From positions 1 to 28,996 of the forward strand of contig JACPSX010000045.1 in the NCBI GenBank assembly GCA_016193065.1: a DNA stretch of 28,996 bases. Direction: 5' to 3'. Each line of letters begins with the position of its first letter. Within the stretch, counting starts at the first letter, position 1. Origin of the DNA: Candidatus Tectimicrobiota bacterium (GTDB lineage: Bacteria > JACPSX01). Position numbers and translations under genes: made by a program. Below the pieces are notes generated by a model, which ran no database searches, had not been told where the DNA came from, and worked only from the letters and a program-made list of their open reading frames with translations. This document shows positions 15,840-23,216 of the stretch, one piece after another.

Positions 15840-16979
15840 ATGGAGAAGGTAGGGATCGTCGGGGTGGGAATGCACCGCTTTGGGAAGTTCCCCAACCTCA
15901 CCTTGACCGAGATGGGAGTCGAGGCCTGCGTGCAGGCCCTGCGCGACAGTGGCCTGGACAAGAGGAGGATCGGCGCTTGTGTGGTCGGGAACGTGGGAGG
16001 CGGCATGGTCCCGGGGCAGAAGGTCCTGGCCGAATTGGGACTGGCGGGGATCCCTCTGATCAACGTGGAAAACGCCTGCGCGAGCGCCGGCACGGCTCTC
16101 CATGTGGCGTGGTCCTTTGTCGCTTCGGGGCGCTACGAGGCGGCTCTGGCGCTCGGGCTGGAGCAGATGTCTCGCACCATTGAAGGGACCATCCCTCTGG
16201 GAGGCGATTCGCTGGAACTGCAGATGGGGATGATGATGCCGGGGAAATTTGCCCTGGTGGCCCGCAAGCACATGGAGCTGTACAGAACCTCTCTGCAACA
16301 ACTGGCGGCGGTCTCCGTGAAGAACCACCGCCACGGAGCGCTGAATCCCCTGGCCCAGTACCGTAAGGAGTTCACCGTCGAGGAAGTCCTGAGCTCGCCG
16401 CTCATCGCCGATCCTCTGACCCTGCTGCAGTGCTCTCCCACGGGGGACGGCGCCGCGGCGGTCGTACTCTGCAGCGCGCGGGAGGCCGCCAGGGCATCTC
16501 AGCCGATCGTCTGGATCGAGGCCTCGGTGCTCACGAGCGGCACCTACGAGGTCGGTCCCAGGGACATGACCAGCTACGATCAGACCCGGCGGGCGGCGGC
16601 AGCGGCGTACGAGGCCGCCGGGTGCGGCCCGGAAGAAATCGATGTGGTCGAGGTCCATGACGGATTTACGATTTCCGAGATCATCCACAGCGAGGACCTG
16701 GGGTTCTTTCCAAAAGGGGAAGGGGGACCTGCCGCAGAGTCAGGTGCAACGGCGATCGGCGGCAGGATCCCGATCAATCCAAGCGGCGGACTCCTGGCGC
16801 GGGGCCACCCCATCGGGGCGACGGGGCTGGCTCAGATCGCCGAGCTGGTCTGGCAGCTCCGCGGCCAGGCGGGAAGCCGGCAGGTGGATGGTGCGAAGGT
16901 AGGGCTGGCTCACTGCATGGGAGGCCTGGTCCAGGGGCTCGACGCGGCGGCCTGCACCGTCCACATCCTGAAGTGCTGA
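15840..16979 (+). CDS. SCP-x/lipid-transfer-type thiolase (acetyl-CoA acyltransferase-like)
   Basis: 379-residue thiolase-fold protein. The nucleophile region 'VENACASAG' gives C80. 'VEVHDGFT' carries H273, 'RGHPIGATG' carries H323, and 'GLAHCMGG' carries C359, the second catalytic Cys. The set is complete. The His-Asp-Gly-Phe variant in place of the classical NEAF motif marks the SCP-x group, which always works with a DUF35 partner, here encoded immediately upstream. Start: ATG 15840 is the first M of the thiolase domain; the frame is open further upstream but within the DUF35 gene. The likely role is thiolytic cleavage of a beta-ketoacyl-CoA, or the reverse Claisen condensation. No other beta-oxidation gene is in the window. 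Confidence 0.92.
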   Translation: MEKVGIVGVGMHRFGKFPNLTLTEMGVEACVQALRDSGLDKRRIGACVVGNVGGGMVPGQKVLAELGLAGIPLINVENACASAGTALHVAWSFVASGRYEAALALGLEQMSRTIEGTIPLGGDSLELQMGMMMPGKFALVARKHMELYRTSLQQLAAVSVKNHRHGALNPLAQYRKEFTVEEVLSSPLIADPLTLLQCSPTGDGAAAVVLCSAREAARASQPIVWIEASVLTSGTYEVGPRDMTSYDQTRRAAAAAYEAAGCGPEEIDVVEVHDGFTISEIIHSEDLGFFPKGEGGPAAESGATAIGGRIPINPSGGLLARGHPIGATGLAQIAELVWQLRGQAGSRQVDGAKVGLAHCMGGLVQGLDAAACTVHILKC

Positions 16980-17000
16980 AGAGGGATATTGGGGTGACAA

Positions 17001-18617
17001 ATGGTAGTGGGTGACGTGATTGATGGAAATGCCCGGCGCTGCCCGGATCGGGTGGCCTGGACCTTCCAAGGAACCCCCTGGACCTGGTCGACGGCAAACG
17101 AACGCGTCAACCGCCTGGCCGATAGCCTCCTGAGCTTTGGACTTGCCCACGAGGATCGGGTCGCGTTCCTGTCTCATAACTCCCATCGCCTGGCTGAAGT
17201 GTATTTCGCCCTGGCCAAAGCCGGTCTCATCGCCGTGCCCATCAACGCCAAATCCGTGAGCCGCGAAATCGCCTTTATCTTGCAGGACGTGGAAGCCCGC
17301 GCTCTTCTTGTGTCCAAGGAGTTTGTGCCCCGGCTCGGTCCCATCGAATCGGATCTGAAGAGACTGCGCTGCGTGATCGGCCTGGACGAAGGCCACGGCT
17401 TGCCGGTTGATTACGAGGACCTCCTTTCGTCGGCCTCGCCGTCTCCGCCGTCCTCCGCGGTTCACGAGGATTCGATCCGGGCGATCAAATATACGAGCGG
17501 CACGACGGGATTTCCCAAGGGTTCCATCAGCACCCACAAGCAGTTTCTCTTTAACATCACCAACTATCTACTCCACTTGCCATTTACCCCCGAGGACCGC
17601 TGTTTGCTCGCCTTGCCGATGCCGGCTGGAGTCGGTGCCCAGTTGTTGGCCGCCTATGCCTACAGGGCATGCCAAACGTTCATCCTCGAGAAATTCGATC
17701 CAGCCCAAGTCCTCGATGCGATCGAGAGGGAGCGGATCACCCGAATCTACCTGGTACCCACCATGATCGCGGCCCTCGTAAACGAGATGATCTCCCGCCC
17801 CAGGGACCTCTCTTCCGTGCGGCTTATGGGCTACGGCGGGTCGCCGGCCCCTATGGCTTTGATTCGCAAAGCCATGGAGGTTTTAGGGTGCCCGTTTTAT
17901 CAGAGCTTCGGCGCCTCCGAAACCGGGGGATTCATCTGCTATTTCACCCCCGAGGATCACCAGCACAAGCTCGGCTCCGGCTGCGAACCGGCTGACTTTC
18001 GGGGAAAGCAGGTGACCCCGTGCGGCCGCGAGGCCCAGGGGTTTCACATCCGAATCGTGAACTCCGAGGGGAATCCCTTACGGGCCGGGGAAGTTGGAGA
18101 GATGGTCGTCCGAGGGGATTCTCTCATGTCGGGCTACTGGAGGCGTCCCCAGGAGACTCGGGAGGTTCTCAGGGACGGCTGGCTGTTCACGGGCGATATG
18201 GCAAAGATCGACGCGGAAGGATACATCCACATCGTCGATCGCAAGCGGGACATGATCATCTCGGGAGGTTTAAACGTTTACTCCGCCGAGGTTGAGTCCG
18301 TAATCCAGGAACATCCGGCGGTTTCCGAAGTCGCCGTCGTGGGAGTTCCCGACCCCTATTGGGGAGAGGCGGTGCGCGCCTTTGTCGTACGAAAGAAGGG
18401 AGAAACCTGCTCGGCAGAGGAACTGCTCCGATTCTGCGCTGATAATCTGGCAAGCTACAAACGTCCCCAATCCATCGTTTTCTTGGAAGCGCTACCGAAA
18501 ACGAGTTCGGGAAAGGTGCTCAAAGTTCAACTGCGCAGCGAGAACTGGGGGGAAAAGCTCTCGCCCGATGCGCCCCATGACCTTTCGCTAAATCCACCCG
18601 CTGGAGGATCGCTATGA
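17001..18617 (+). CDS. AMP-forming acyl/aryl-CoA ligase (ANL superfamily)
   Basis: 538-residue adenylate-forming enzyme. The P-loop 'YTSGTTGFPKG' is at about 164-174. 'YQSFGASETGG' is the A5-type substrate/AMP motif. 'GWLFTGD' and 'IVDRKRDMIISGG' mark the hinge, and K505 in 'KTSSGKVLK' is the catalytic lysine. It activates a carboxylic acid to its CoA ester with ATP. The sequence does not show whether the acid is aromatic or aliphatic. It starts at ATG 17001, 21 nt after the thiolase. The stop overlaps the start of UbiD copy 2 (ATGA at 18614-18617), so the two are translationally coupled. This makes a ligase-then-decarboxylase pair conceivable, as in phthalate or isophthalate degradation (inference). 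Confidence 0.93.
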   Translation: MVVGDVIDGNARRCPDRVAWTFQGTPWTWSTANERVNRLADSLLSFGLAHEDRVAFLSHNSHRLAEVYFALAKAGLIAVPINAKSVSREIAFILQDVEARALLVSKEFVPRLGPIESDLKRLRCVIGLDEGHGLPVDYEDLLSSASPSPPSSAVHEDSIRAIKYTSGTTGFPKGSISTHKQFLFNITNYLLHLPFTPEDRCLLALPMPAGVGAQLLAAYAYRACQTFILEKFDPAQVLDAIERERITRIYLVPTMIAALVNEMISRPRDLSSVRLMGYGGSPAPMALIRKAMEVLGCPFYQSFGASETGGFICYFTPEDHQHKLGSGCEPADFRGKQVTPCGREAQGFHIRIVNSEGNPLRAGEVGEMVVRGDSLMSGYWRRPQETREVLRDGWLFTGDMAKIDAEGYIHIVDRKRDMIISGGLNVYSAEVESVIQEHPAVSEVAVVGVPDPYWGEAVRAFVVRKKGETCSAEELLRFCADNLASYKRPQSIVFLEALPKTSSGKVLKVQLRSENWGEKLSPDAPHDLSLNPPAGGSL

Positions 18618-20221
18618 CAACTTACTACAGAGACTTGAGGGAATATCTGGAGGTTCTCAAAAAAAACGGCAAGCTGGTGACAATCGAGCGCCCCATGAAC
18701 AAGGACACGGAGATGCATCCACTGGTGCGTCTCCAGTTCCGGGGTTTGCCCGAAAAAGACCGGAAAGCGTTTCTGTTTACTCACGTGACGGATTCTACGG
18801 GGAAACGGTATGACGTTCCCGTCGTCGTCGGCTGCATGGCCGCCTCCAGAGAGATCTATGCACACGGGATGAACTGCGAGCTCGATGAGGTCCCCGCTCG
18901 ATGGCACCAGGCCTTGGTCCATCCGATTCCGCCGGTTCTCGTCGACAAAGGACCCATTCAGGAGGTGATTCTCAAAGGCTCAGATCTGGATGCTGCGAGC
19001 GGCATTTCCTTCATTCCAGTCCCCATCTCGACCCCCGGCTTTGACAACGCTCCTTACCTGACCGCCGCCCATTGGATCACCAAAGACCCCGTCACGGGCA
19101 TCCGCAACGTGGGCAACTACCGGGGGATGGTCAAATCTCCCACGCGCCTGGGATGCTTTCCCGGTGCGAAAACCCAGGGGGTGGCAATTCACTGGAGACA
19201 GTGCAAAGAGATGGGAAAACCCTTGGAGGCGGCCATCGCTCTGGGTGTGACCCCGAACATCTCTTACTGTGCAGTCACACGAATCCCTCACGGCAGGGAT
19301 GAGCTTGAAGTCGCGGGAGGAATCGCCGGGAGCCCGGTCGAACTGGTCAAATGCCAGACGGTGGATCTGGAGGTGCCGGCTCACTCGGAAATCGTCATTG
19401 AGGGAATAATCCCCACGGACTCAGGGGAAATCGAGGGTCCTTTCGGGGAATTCACCGGGTTCATGGGGCCCAGGGGAGTTTCCCTGTACTTCAATGTGAC
19501 CTGCATCACGATGCGCTCCGCCCCCATTTACCAGGCTTTCCTCAGCCAGTTCCCCCCCAGTGAGAGCAGCAAAATCCGGCAGATGGGCCGGGAGCACGTG
19601 CTCAAGAAAACGCTCTCTGTGGACTGTGAGATCCCGGGTGTCCTCGATGTGGCCCTCCTCGAACCCACGGGCACTTACGGATTCGTCGTGGTTCGGGTCT
19701 CCCGGCGCAGTCCAGAGGAAGGGGAAAGACTCAAGAAGGCTGTGAAAAGCATCATGAAAACCTGGCCAGCAAAGACCTTTGTTCTGGTCGATGAGGATAT
19801 CGATCCCCGGGATGCAGACTCGGTGAACTGGGCCATGAGCTTCCGCATGCAGCCCCATAGGGACATGGAGATTTTTGCCTCAGAGTCCCCGACCACGCTC
19901 GATTGTTCCATCAGCCCGCACACCGATATGCGCACCGAATCAGCCCTGGGTAAGGAGACGATGGCCTCCGTGCTCCTGATCGATGCCCGCGCCAAGTGGG
20001 ATTACCCTCCCGTATCTTTGCCGAAGAAAGAGTTCATGGAGCGGGCGCTCCAGATCTGGAACGAGGAGGGTCTGCCCGCTTTGAACAACTTGAAGGCCCC
20101 GTGGTTTGGATACTCCATGGGCTATTGGACGGAAGAGGACGCACAGGAGGCGGATCTGGCCGTGCAGAGCCGGTACTTTGAGACCGGGAAAAAGTTCGAG
20201 GCACGCCGGGAAAAGCTCTGA
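18614..20221 (+). CDS. UbiD-family prenyl-FMN-dependent decarboxylase, copy 2
   Basis: 535-residue UbiD enzyme, intact. The prenyl-FMN/metal motif 'RNVGNYRG' gives N165 and R170, 'LEVAGG' supplies E232, and 'EGPFGEF' supplies E274 and E279. These match the Asn/Glu metal ligands and the Arg-Glu-Glu catalytic trio of Fdc1/UbiD. The enzyme reversibly decarboxylates an unsaturated or aromatic acid and needs prenyl-FMN from UbiX, which is not encoded here. It is about 50 residues longer than copy 3 and clearly from another subgroup. The ATG overlaps the ligase stop by 4 nt. The coupling suggests the substrate may be the ligase's CoA ester, but a free acid is equally possible from sequence. Confidence 0.93.
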   Translation: MTTYYRDLREYLEVLKKNGKLVTIERPMNKDTEMHPLVRLQFRGLPEKDRKAFLFTHVTDSTGKRYDVPVVVGCMAASREIYAHGMNCELDEVPARWHQALVHPIPPVLVDKGPIQEVILKGSDLDAASGISFIPVPISTPGFDNAPYLTAAHWITKDPVTGIRNVGNYRGMVKSPTRLGCFPGAKTQGVAIHWRQCKEMGKPLEAAIALGVTPNISYCAVTRIPHGRDELEVAGGIAGSPVELVKCQTVDLEVPAHSEIVIEGIIPTDSGEIEGPFGEFTGFMGPRGVSLYFNVTCITMRSAPIYQAFLSQFPPSESSKIRQMGREHVLKKTLSVDCEIPGVLDVALLEPTGTYGFVVVRVSRRSPEEGERLKKAVKSIMKTWPAKTFVLVDEDIDPRDADSVNWAMSFRMQPHRDMEIFASESPTTLDCSISPHTDMRTESALGKETMASVLLIDARAKWDYPPVSLPKKEFMERALQIWNEEGLPALNNLKAPWFGYSMGYWTEEDAQEADLAVQSRYFETGKKFEARREKL

Positions 20222-20240
20222 GCTTCTGTGAATCAGCACG

Positions 20241-20248
20241 AAAGGAGG
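20241..20248 (+). promoter_or_regulatory. Ribosome binding site that fixes the CoA-transferase alpha start
   Basis: AAAGGAGG lies 9 nt before GTG 20258. A GTG at 20228 in the same frame has no such site and would translate through the Shine-Dalgarno sequence. The GTG at 20258 is therefore the likely start. Confidence 0.65.
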
Positions 20249-20257
20249 ACTCCCCAG

Positions 20258-21136
20258 GTGGAGAGACGACCGAAAGTGAAAAGCCTGGAAGAAGCCGTGC
20301 AGGTTGTGAAAGACGGCACCACACTAGCTATGACTGCCACCCACTACAACAGCGTCCCCATGGCAGCCATCCGCCAGATCGTGCGGCAGGGGAGCAAAAA
20401 GCTCACCGTCATCCCGACGCCCAGCGCGGGCCTCGCCATCGACCTGCTGATCGCCGCCGGGTTGCTGGAGATCTGCTACGTTTCCTACGTCGGGCTGGAA
20501 TTTCTGGGACTGGCTCCGAATTTCAGGAAAGCAGTCGAATCTCACAGCCTCAAGATTTTCGATGTGGATGAACCTACGATTATCATGGGATTCAAGGCCG
20601 CGGCCGCGGGCATCCCCTTCATGCCCCTGCCTCCCTATTACCGGCTCACGGACTTTCCGCGAGTGAACCCCTATTATCGGGAGATTACCGACCCCTTCAC
20701 GGGAAAGGCCGCCTACGCGGTGCCGCCTCTGTGCCCCGATGTGGCCATCATCCATGTGCAACAATGCGACCCGTTCGGAAACGCGCGGCAACTGGGCGGA
20801 AATCATACGGAGAGCCTCATCGCAAAAGCCGCCAATCACGTGATCGTTACCACGGAAGAAGTCATTCCCCTGGAAGACACCATGTCCGACCCACTGCGCA
20901 CGACGATCCCGGGAATCCTCGTTAACTCGGTGGTAAAGCTCCCCTACGGCGCTCACCCGGGTGCCTGCCCCGCCCGCTATAACTACGACGAGGAGCACCT
21001 GAAGCGCTATGCCACCCTGGCCAAGGAAGGAAGGACCGCGGAATACATCGAGGAGTTCGTCTTCGCACGCAAGGATCATTCCGAGTATCTGGAGAAGATC
21101 GGCGCCGGACGCCTGCGGGAGCTACAAATTTCCTGA
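20258..21136 (+). CDS. Class I CoA-transferase-like alpha subunit (IpdA/GctA type)
   Basis: 292-residue subunit with the family's N-terminal 'VKSLEEAVQVVKDGTTLAM' opening. The region 'YVSYVGLEFLGLAPNFRKAVE' places E81 in a short Glu motif, and 'GNARQLGGNHTESLIAKAANHVIVTTEEV' is the typical alpha-subunit core. Its length matches mycobacterial IpdA, a ring-cleaving CoA hydrolase, where a Glu in the alpha subunit is catalytic. E81 is a candidate for that residue. Glutaconate-type transferases keep their Glu in the beta subunit instead. The beta subunit follows after 44 nt. Start: GTG 20258. Role: either CoA transfer to a carboxylate or hydrolytic ring opening of a cyclic CoA ester; the beta subunit favours the second. 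Confidence 0.88.
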   Translation: MERRPKVKSLEEAVQVVKDGTTLAMTATHYNSVPMAAIRQIVRQGSKKLTVIPTPSAGLAIDLLIAAGLLEICYVSYVGLEFLGLAPNFRKAVESHSLKIFDVDEPTIIMGFKAAAAGIPFMPLPPYYRLTDFPRVNPYYREITDPFTGKAAYAVPPLCPDVAIIHVQQCDPFGNARQLGGNHTESLIAKAANHVIVTTEEVIPLEDTMSDPLRTTIPGILVNSVVKLPYGAHPGACPARYNYDEEHLKRYATLAKEGRTAEYIEEFVFARKDHSEYLEKIGAGRLRELQIS

Positions 21137-21180
21137 CCGCCGATCCGGAGAACCCGACCCGGCAAGATTCAGGAGGGAGA

Positions 21181-21981
21181 ATGTCCAAAGAATCAGCAAC
21201 GCCCGGCTACTCAAGCGCTGAACTCATGGCCGTTGTCCTGGCCCGCGAAATGAGGGACGGAGAGCTAGGAGGCCTAGGGGCTGCTTCTCAGATTCCGATG
21301 GCCGCCGTGAAACTCGCAAAGCTGACCCATGCGCCGAACCTTTCCTGGATCTGCGGCGGCAGCGGAGCTATCGATTCGAAGCTCCCGAGACTCCTCCAAT
21401 CCGCTGCGGACTATCGCAATTTATTTGGCGCGGAGTACCGCACCAGCATGGAAGACGTCGTTGACCTGGAAATGCGCGGACGCGTCCACTTCGCCTTCCT
21501 GGGGGGCATGCAGGTGGACCAGTTCGGGAACCTGAACATGGTCTGCATCGGCGATTACCACAAACCGGCCGTCAGGGGGCCCGGAACGGTGGGCCTGATC
21601 TTCACGGCTGCGTTTGGGAGAATTTATATCTACCTCCACCATCACAGTCCCCAGATCCTGGTGGAAAAGGTGGACTTCATCAGCGGGCCGGGATTCTACG
21701 ACGGCTCGAAGATGCGCGATGAGTTCGTCAACAAGAACGCCCGTGGACCCTGCATGGTGCTGACCCCTCTGTCGATCTTCGACTTTGAGGAGACCTCCCG
21801 GAAGATGCGGTTGTGCTCCGTGCATCCGGGCCGCACCGTGGAACAGGTCCTGGCCCAGACCGGGTTTCGCCCCTTGCTGAGAGACCCGGTGACTGAGACT
21901 CAGCCCCCAACCGAGGAGGAACTCGGACTTCTGAGGACCCAGGTGGATCCGGAGGGAGTACTGCGCCGGCTCATCCCGTAG
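21181..21981 (+). CDS. Class I CoA-transferase-like beta subunit lacking the canonical active-site Glu (IpdB/GctB type)
   Basis: 266-residue beta subunit. 'ELGGLGAASQIPMAAVKLAKLTHAPNL' and 'FAFLGGMQVDQFGNLNMVCIGDY' are typical of the family. In glutaconate CoA-transferase the nucleophilic Glu lies in a 'YExG'-like strand after 'APNL'. Here that strand reads 'SWICGGSG', with Gly in place of Glu. Loss of this Glu is the known difference between transferases and IpdAB-type ring-opening hydrolases. AGGAGGGAG lies directly upstream of the ATG at 21181. It is encoded right after the alpha subunit and UbiD copy 2. A non-catalytic or hydrolytic role is therefore more likely than CoA transfer, though neither is shown. 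Confidence 0.88.
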   Translation: MSKESATPGYSSAELMAVVLAREMRDGELGGLGAASQIPMAAVKLAKLTHAPNLSWICGGSGAIDSKLPRLLQSAADYRNLFGAEYRTSMEDVVDLEMRGRVHFAFLGGMQVDQFGNLNMVCIGDYHKPAVRGPGTVGLIFTAAFGRIYIYLHHHSPQILVEKVDFISGPGFYDGSKMRDEFVNKNARGPCMVLTPLSIFDFEETSRKMRLCSVHPGRTVEQVLAQTGFRPLLRDPVTETQPPTEEELGLLRTQVDPEGVLRRLIP

Positions 21982-22003
21982 CCGCGTGTTAGCACTCTTT
22001 TGC

Positions 22004-22143
22004 CGTCATTCCGGCGACAGCCGGAATCCAAGAAGTTGGGAAGCTGGACCCCGGCTCCCCGATGTGGAGGGGGGCGCAATGAATTGCGCCCCTACAGTAG
22101 GGGCGTCATTCATGACGCCCACGGGGCTTCCGCCGGGGTGACG
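22004..22143. repeat. 140-bp MITE-like palindromic element with two internal perfect hairpins
   Basis: The ends are near-perfect inverted repeats: CGTCATTCCGGCG at the left and CGCCGGGGTGACG at the right. Inside, GGGGCGCAAT (22071-22080) pairs with ATTGCGCCCC (22083-22092). GGGCGTCAT (22101-22109) then pairs with ATGACGCCC (22112-22120). No coding capacity is present. It occupies most of the gap between the CoA-transferase-like pair and the first cupin. Such 'CGTCATTCCGGCG' and 'GGGGCGCAAT' units are common dispersed repeats in environmental genomes. It may also attenuate transcription between the two gene groups. Confidence 0.8.
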
Positions 22144-22166
22144 CAAGACACAAAGGGAGGAAAACA

Positions 22167-22661
22167 ATGAATCCGGGAACAGGAAATCCAACAGGGAATG
22201 TTGACTGGTACGAGGAGGTTTTTCGTTTTCGGGAAAACTGGCGCCGGAGGGCGGCTGAGGGGAATCGATTCCTGAGAGGGGAAGAGGTCCCGTTTCAGCA
22301 GAGCCGGCAATCCCTGAGCCAGTGGTACCTCCTCCCTTTCAAAGAGGATACGGCCGCCCAGCAGTGGGCCGTGTTCACCCAGGAGATCCGGACCCGATCG
22401 GGAAAACACAAGCACCAGGGCGGTGTGGCGATTTTCATCCTGGAAGGGAAAGGGTACAGCGTCGTGGACGGAAAGCGCTACGACTGGGAAAAGGGGGACA
22501 TGCTCCTTTTGCCCGTCAAGCCGGGAGGCTGCGAGCACCAGCACTTCAACCTGGATCCGGAGAAGCCGTCGAAATGGCTGGCTCTGCGGTACATGCCCAC
22601 AACGGACGTTTTGGGCAATCAGCATGAGCAAGTGGAAAATCACCCGGATTTCCGCAAGTAG
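22167..22661 (+). CDS. Small cupin protein with intact metal site (copy 1)
   Basis: 164-residue single-domain cupin. The first cupin motif 'GKHKHQGGVAIFILEGKGY' provides H81, H83 and probably E93. The second 'PGGCEHQHFN' provides H124 and H126. This is enough for a mononuclear metal site. The fold resembles one half of gentisate 1,2-dioxygenase-type cupins, but the sequence does not decide between a dioxygenase, an isomerase and a sensor. AAAGGGAGGAAAACA precedes the ATG at 22167. It sits just after the palindromic element and before a paralogous cupin, so the two may form a heteromer. Confidence 0.82.
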   Translation: MNPGTGNPTGNVDWYEEVFRFRENWRRRAAEGNRFLRGEEVPFQQSRQSLSQWYLLPFKEDTAAQQWAVFTQEIRTRSGKHKHQGGVAIFILEGKGYSVVDGKRYDWEKGDMLLLPVKPGGCEHQHFNLDPEKPSKWLALRYMPTTDVLGNQHEQVENHPDFRK

Positions 22662-22699
22662 CCGGCGACAGCAGGCAACAAGAGAAAGGTGATGCCGAA

Positions 22700-23167
22700 A
22701 TGGACCTTTTTGAAGCACTCATAAGAAGAAGGAATGAAGAGAGGGAAAGGATGGGGAATCCCACCGTGGTGGTGAAGGGGAAAGAGCTGCCGTGGTCGCA
22801 GAGCAAGTACGGAAAGATGCGCTGGTACATGCACCCCGAGTTGAAGGATCGCGCCTTGCAGACCCTGGCGGTGTACATGCAGGAACTCCCCCCCGGGGGC
22901 AGAAGCGCGAAGATCCAGCAGCAGGGGGAGGTGGTCATTTACCTGCTGGAGGGGGAAGGGTACTCCATCGTGGATGGGGCCCGGTTCGATTGGAAACCGG
23001 GGGATTGCATCAACCTACCTTCCAAGCTGGAGGGGGTCGTCCACCAGCACTTCAACAAGAGTCCGTCCGGGCCCGCGCGCTTCATCGTTGCAATCCCCAA
23101 CCTGTTTGATTCCCTGGGGGTTGATATGGGGTGCGGGCTTGAAGTCCTGGAGGAGGCATCTTCCTAA
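22700..23167 (+). CDS. Small cupin protein with degenerate metal site (copy 2)
   Basis: 155-residue paralogue of the preceding cupin, sharing 'YLLEGEGYSIVDGARFDWKPGD' with 'FILEGKGYSVVDGKRYDWEKGD'. Where copy 1 has His-x-His (H81, H83), this protein has I72 and Q74 ('AKIQQQGE'). The second motif 'VVHQHFN' keeps H115 and H117. Two of the usual ligands are therefore gone, and it probably cannot hold metal as copy 1 does. Start: ATG 22700, 38 nt after copy 1, with AAAGGTG upstream. A structural partner of copy 1 is a reasonable guess. Confidence 0.82.
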   Translation: MDLFEALIRRRNEERERMGNPTVVVKGKELPWSQSKYGKMRWYMHPELKDRALQTLAVYMQELPPGGRSAKIQQQGEVVIYLLEGEGYSIVDGARFDWKPGDCINLPSKLEGVVHQHFNKSPSGPARFIVAIPNLFDSLGVDMGCGLEVLEEASS

Positions 23168-23216
23168 CCGATCGCGTCCGCCCTATTGAATGTGTCGGGC
23201 AAGGAGGAAGGAGATT

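Noticed and set aside
14258-16093. Long antisense open frame opposite TAXI copy B, DUF35 and thiolase
   Set aside because: Same pattern of GC-rich mirror coding. The + strand genes have complete active sites.
22004-22143. CRISPR array or transposon gene in the 22-kb gap
   Set aside because: There are no regularly spaced identical repeats and no coding capacity. The structure is palindromic with inverted ends.
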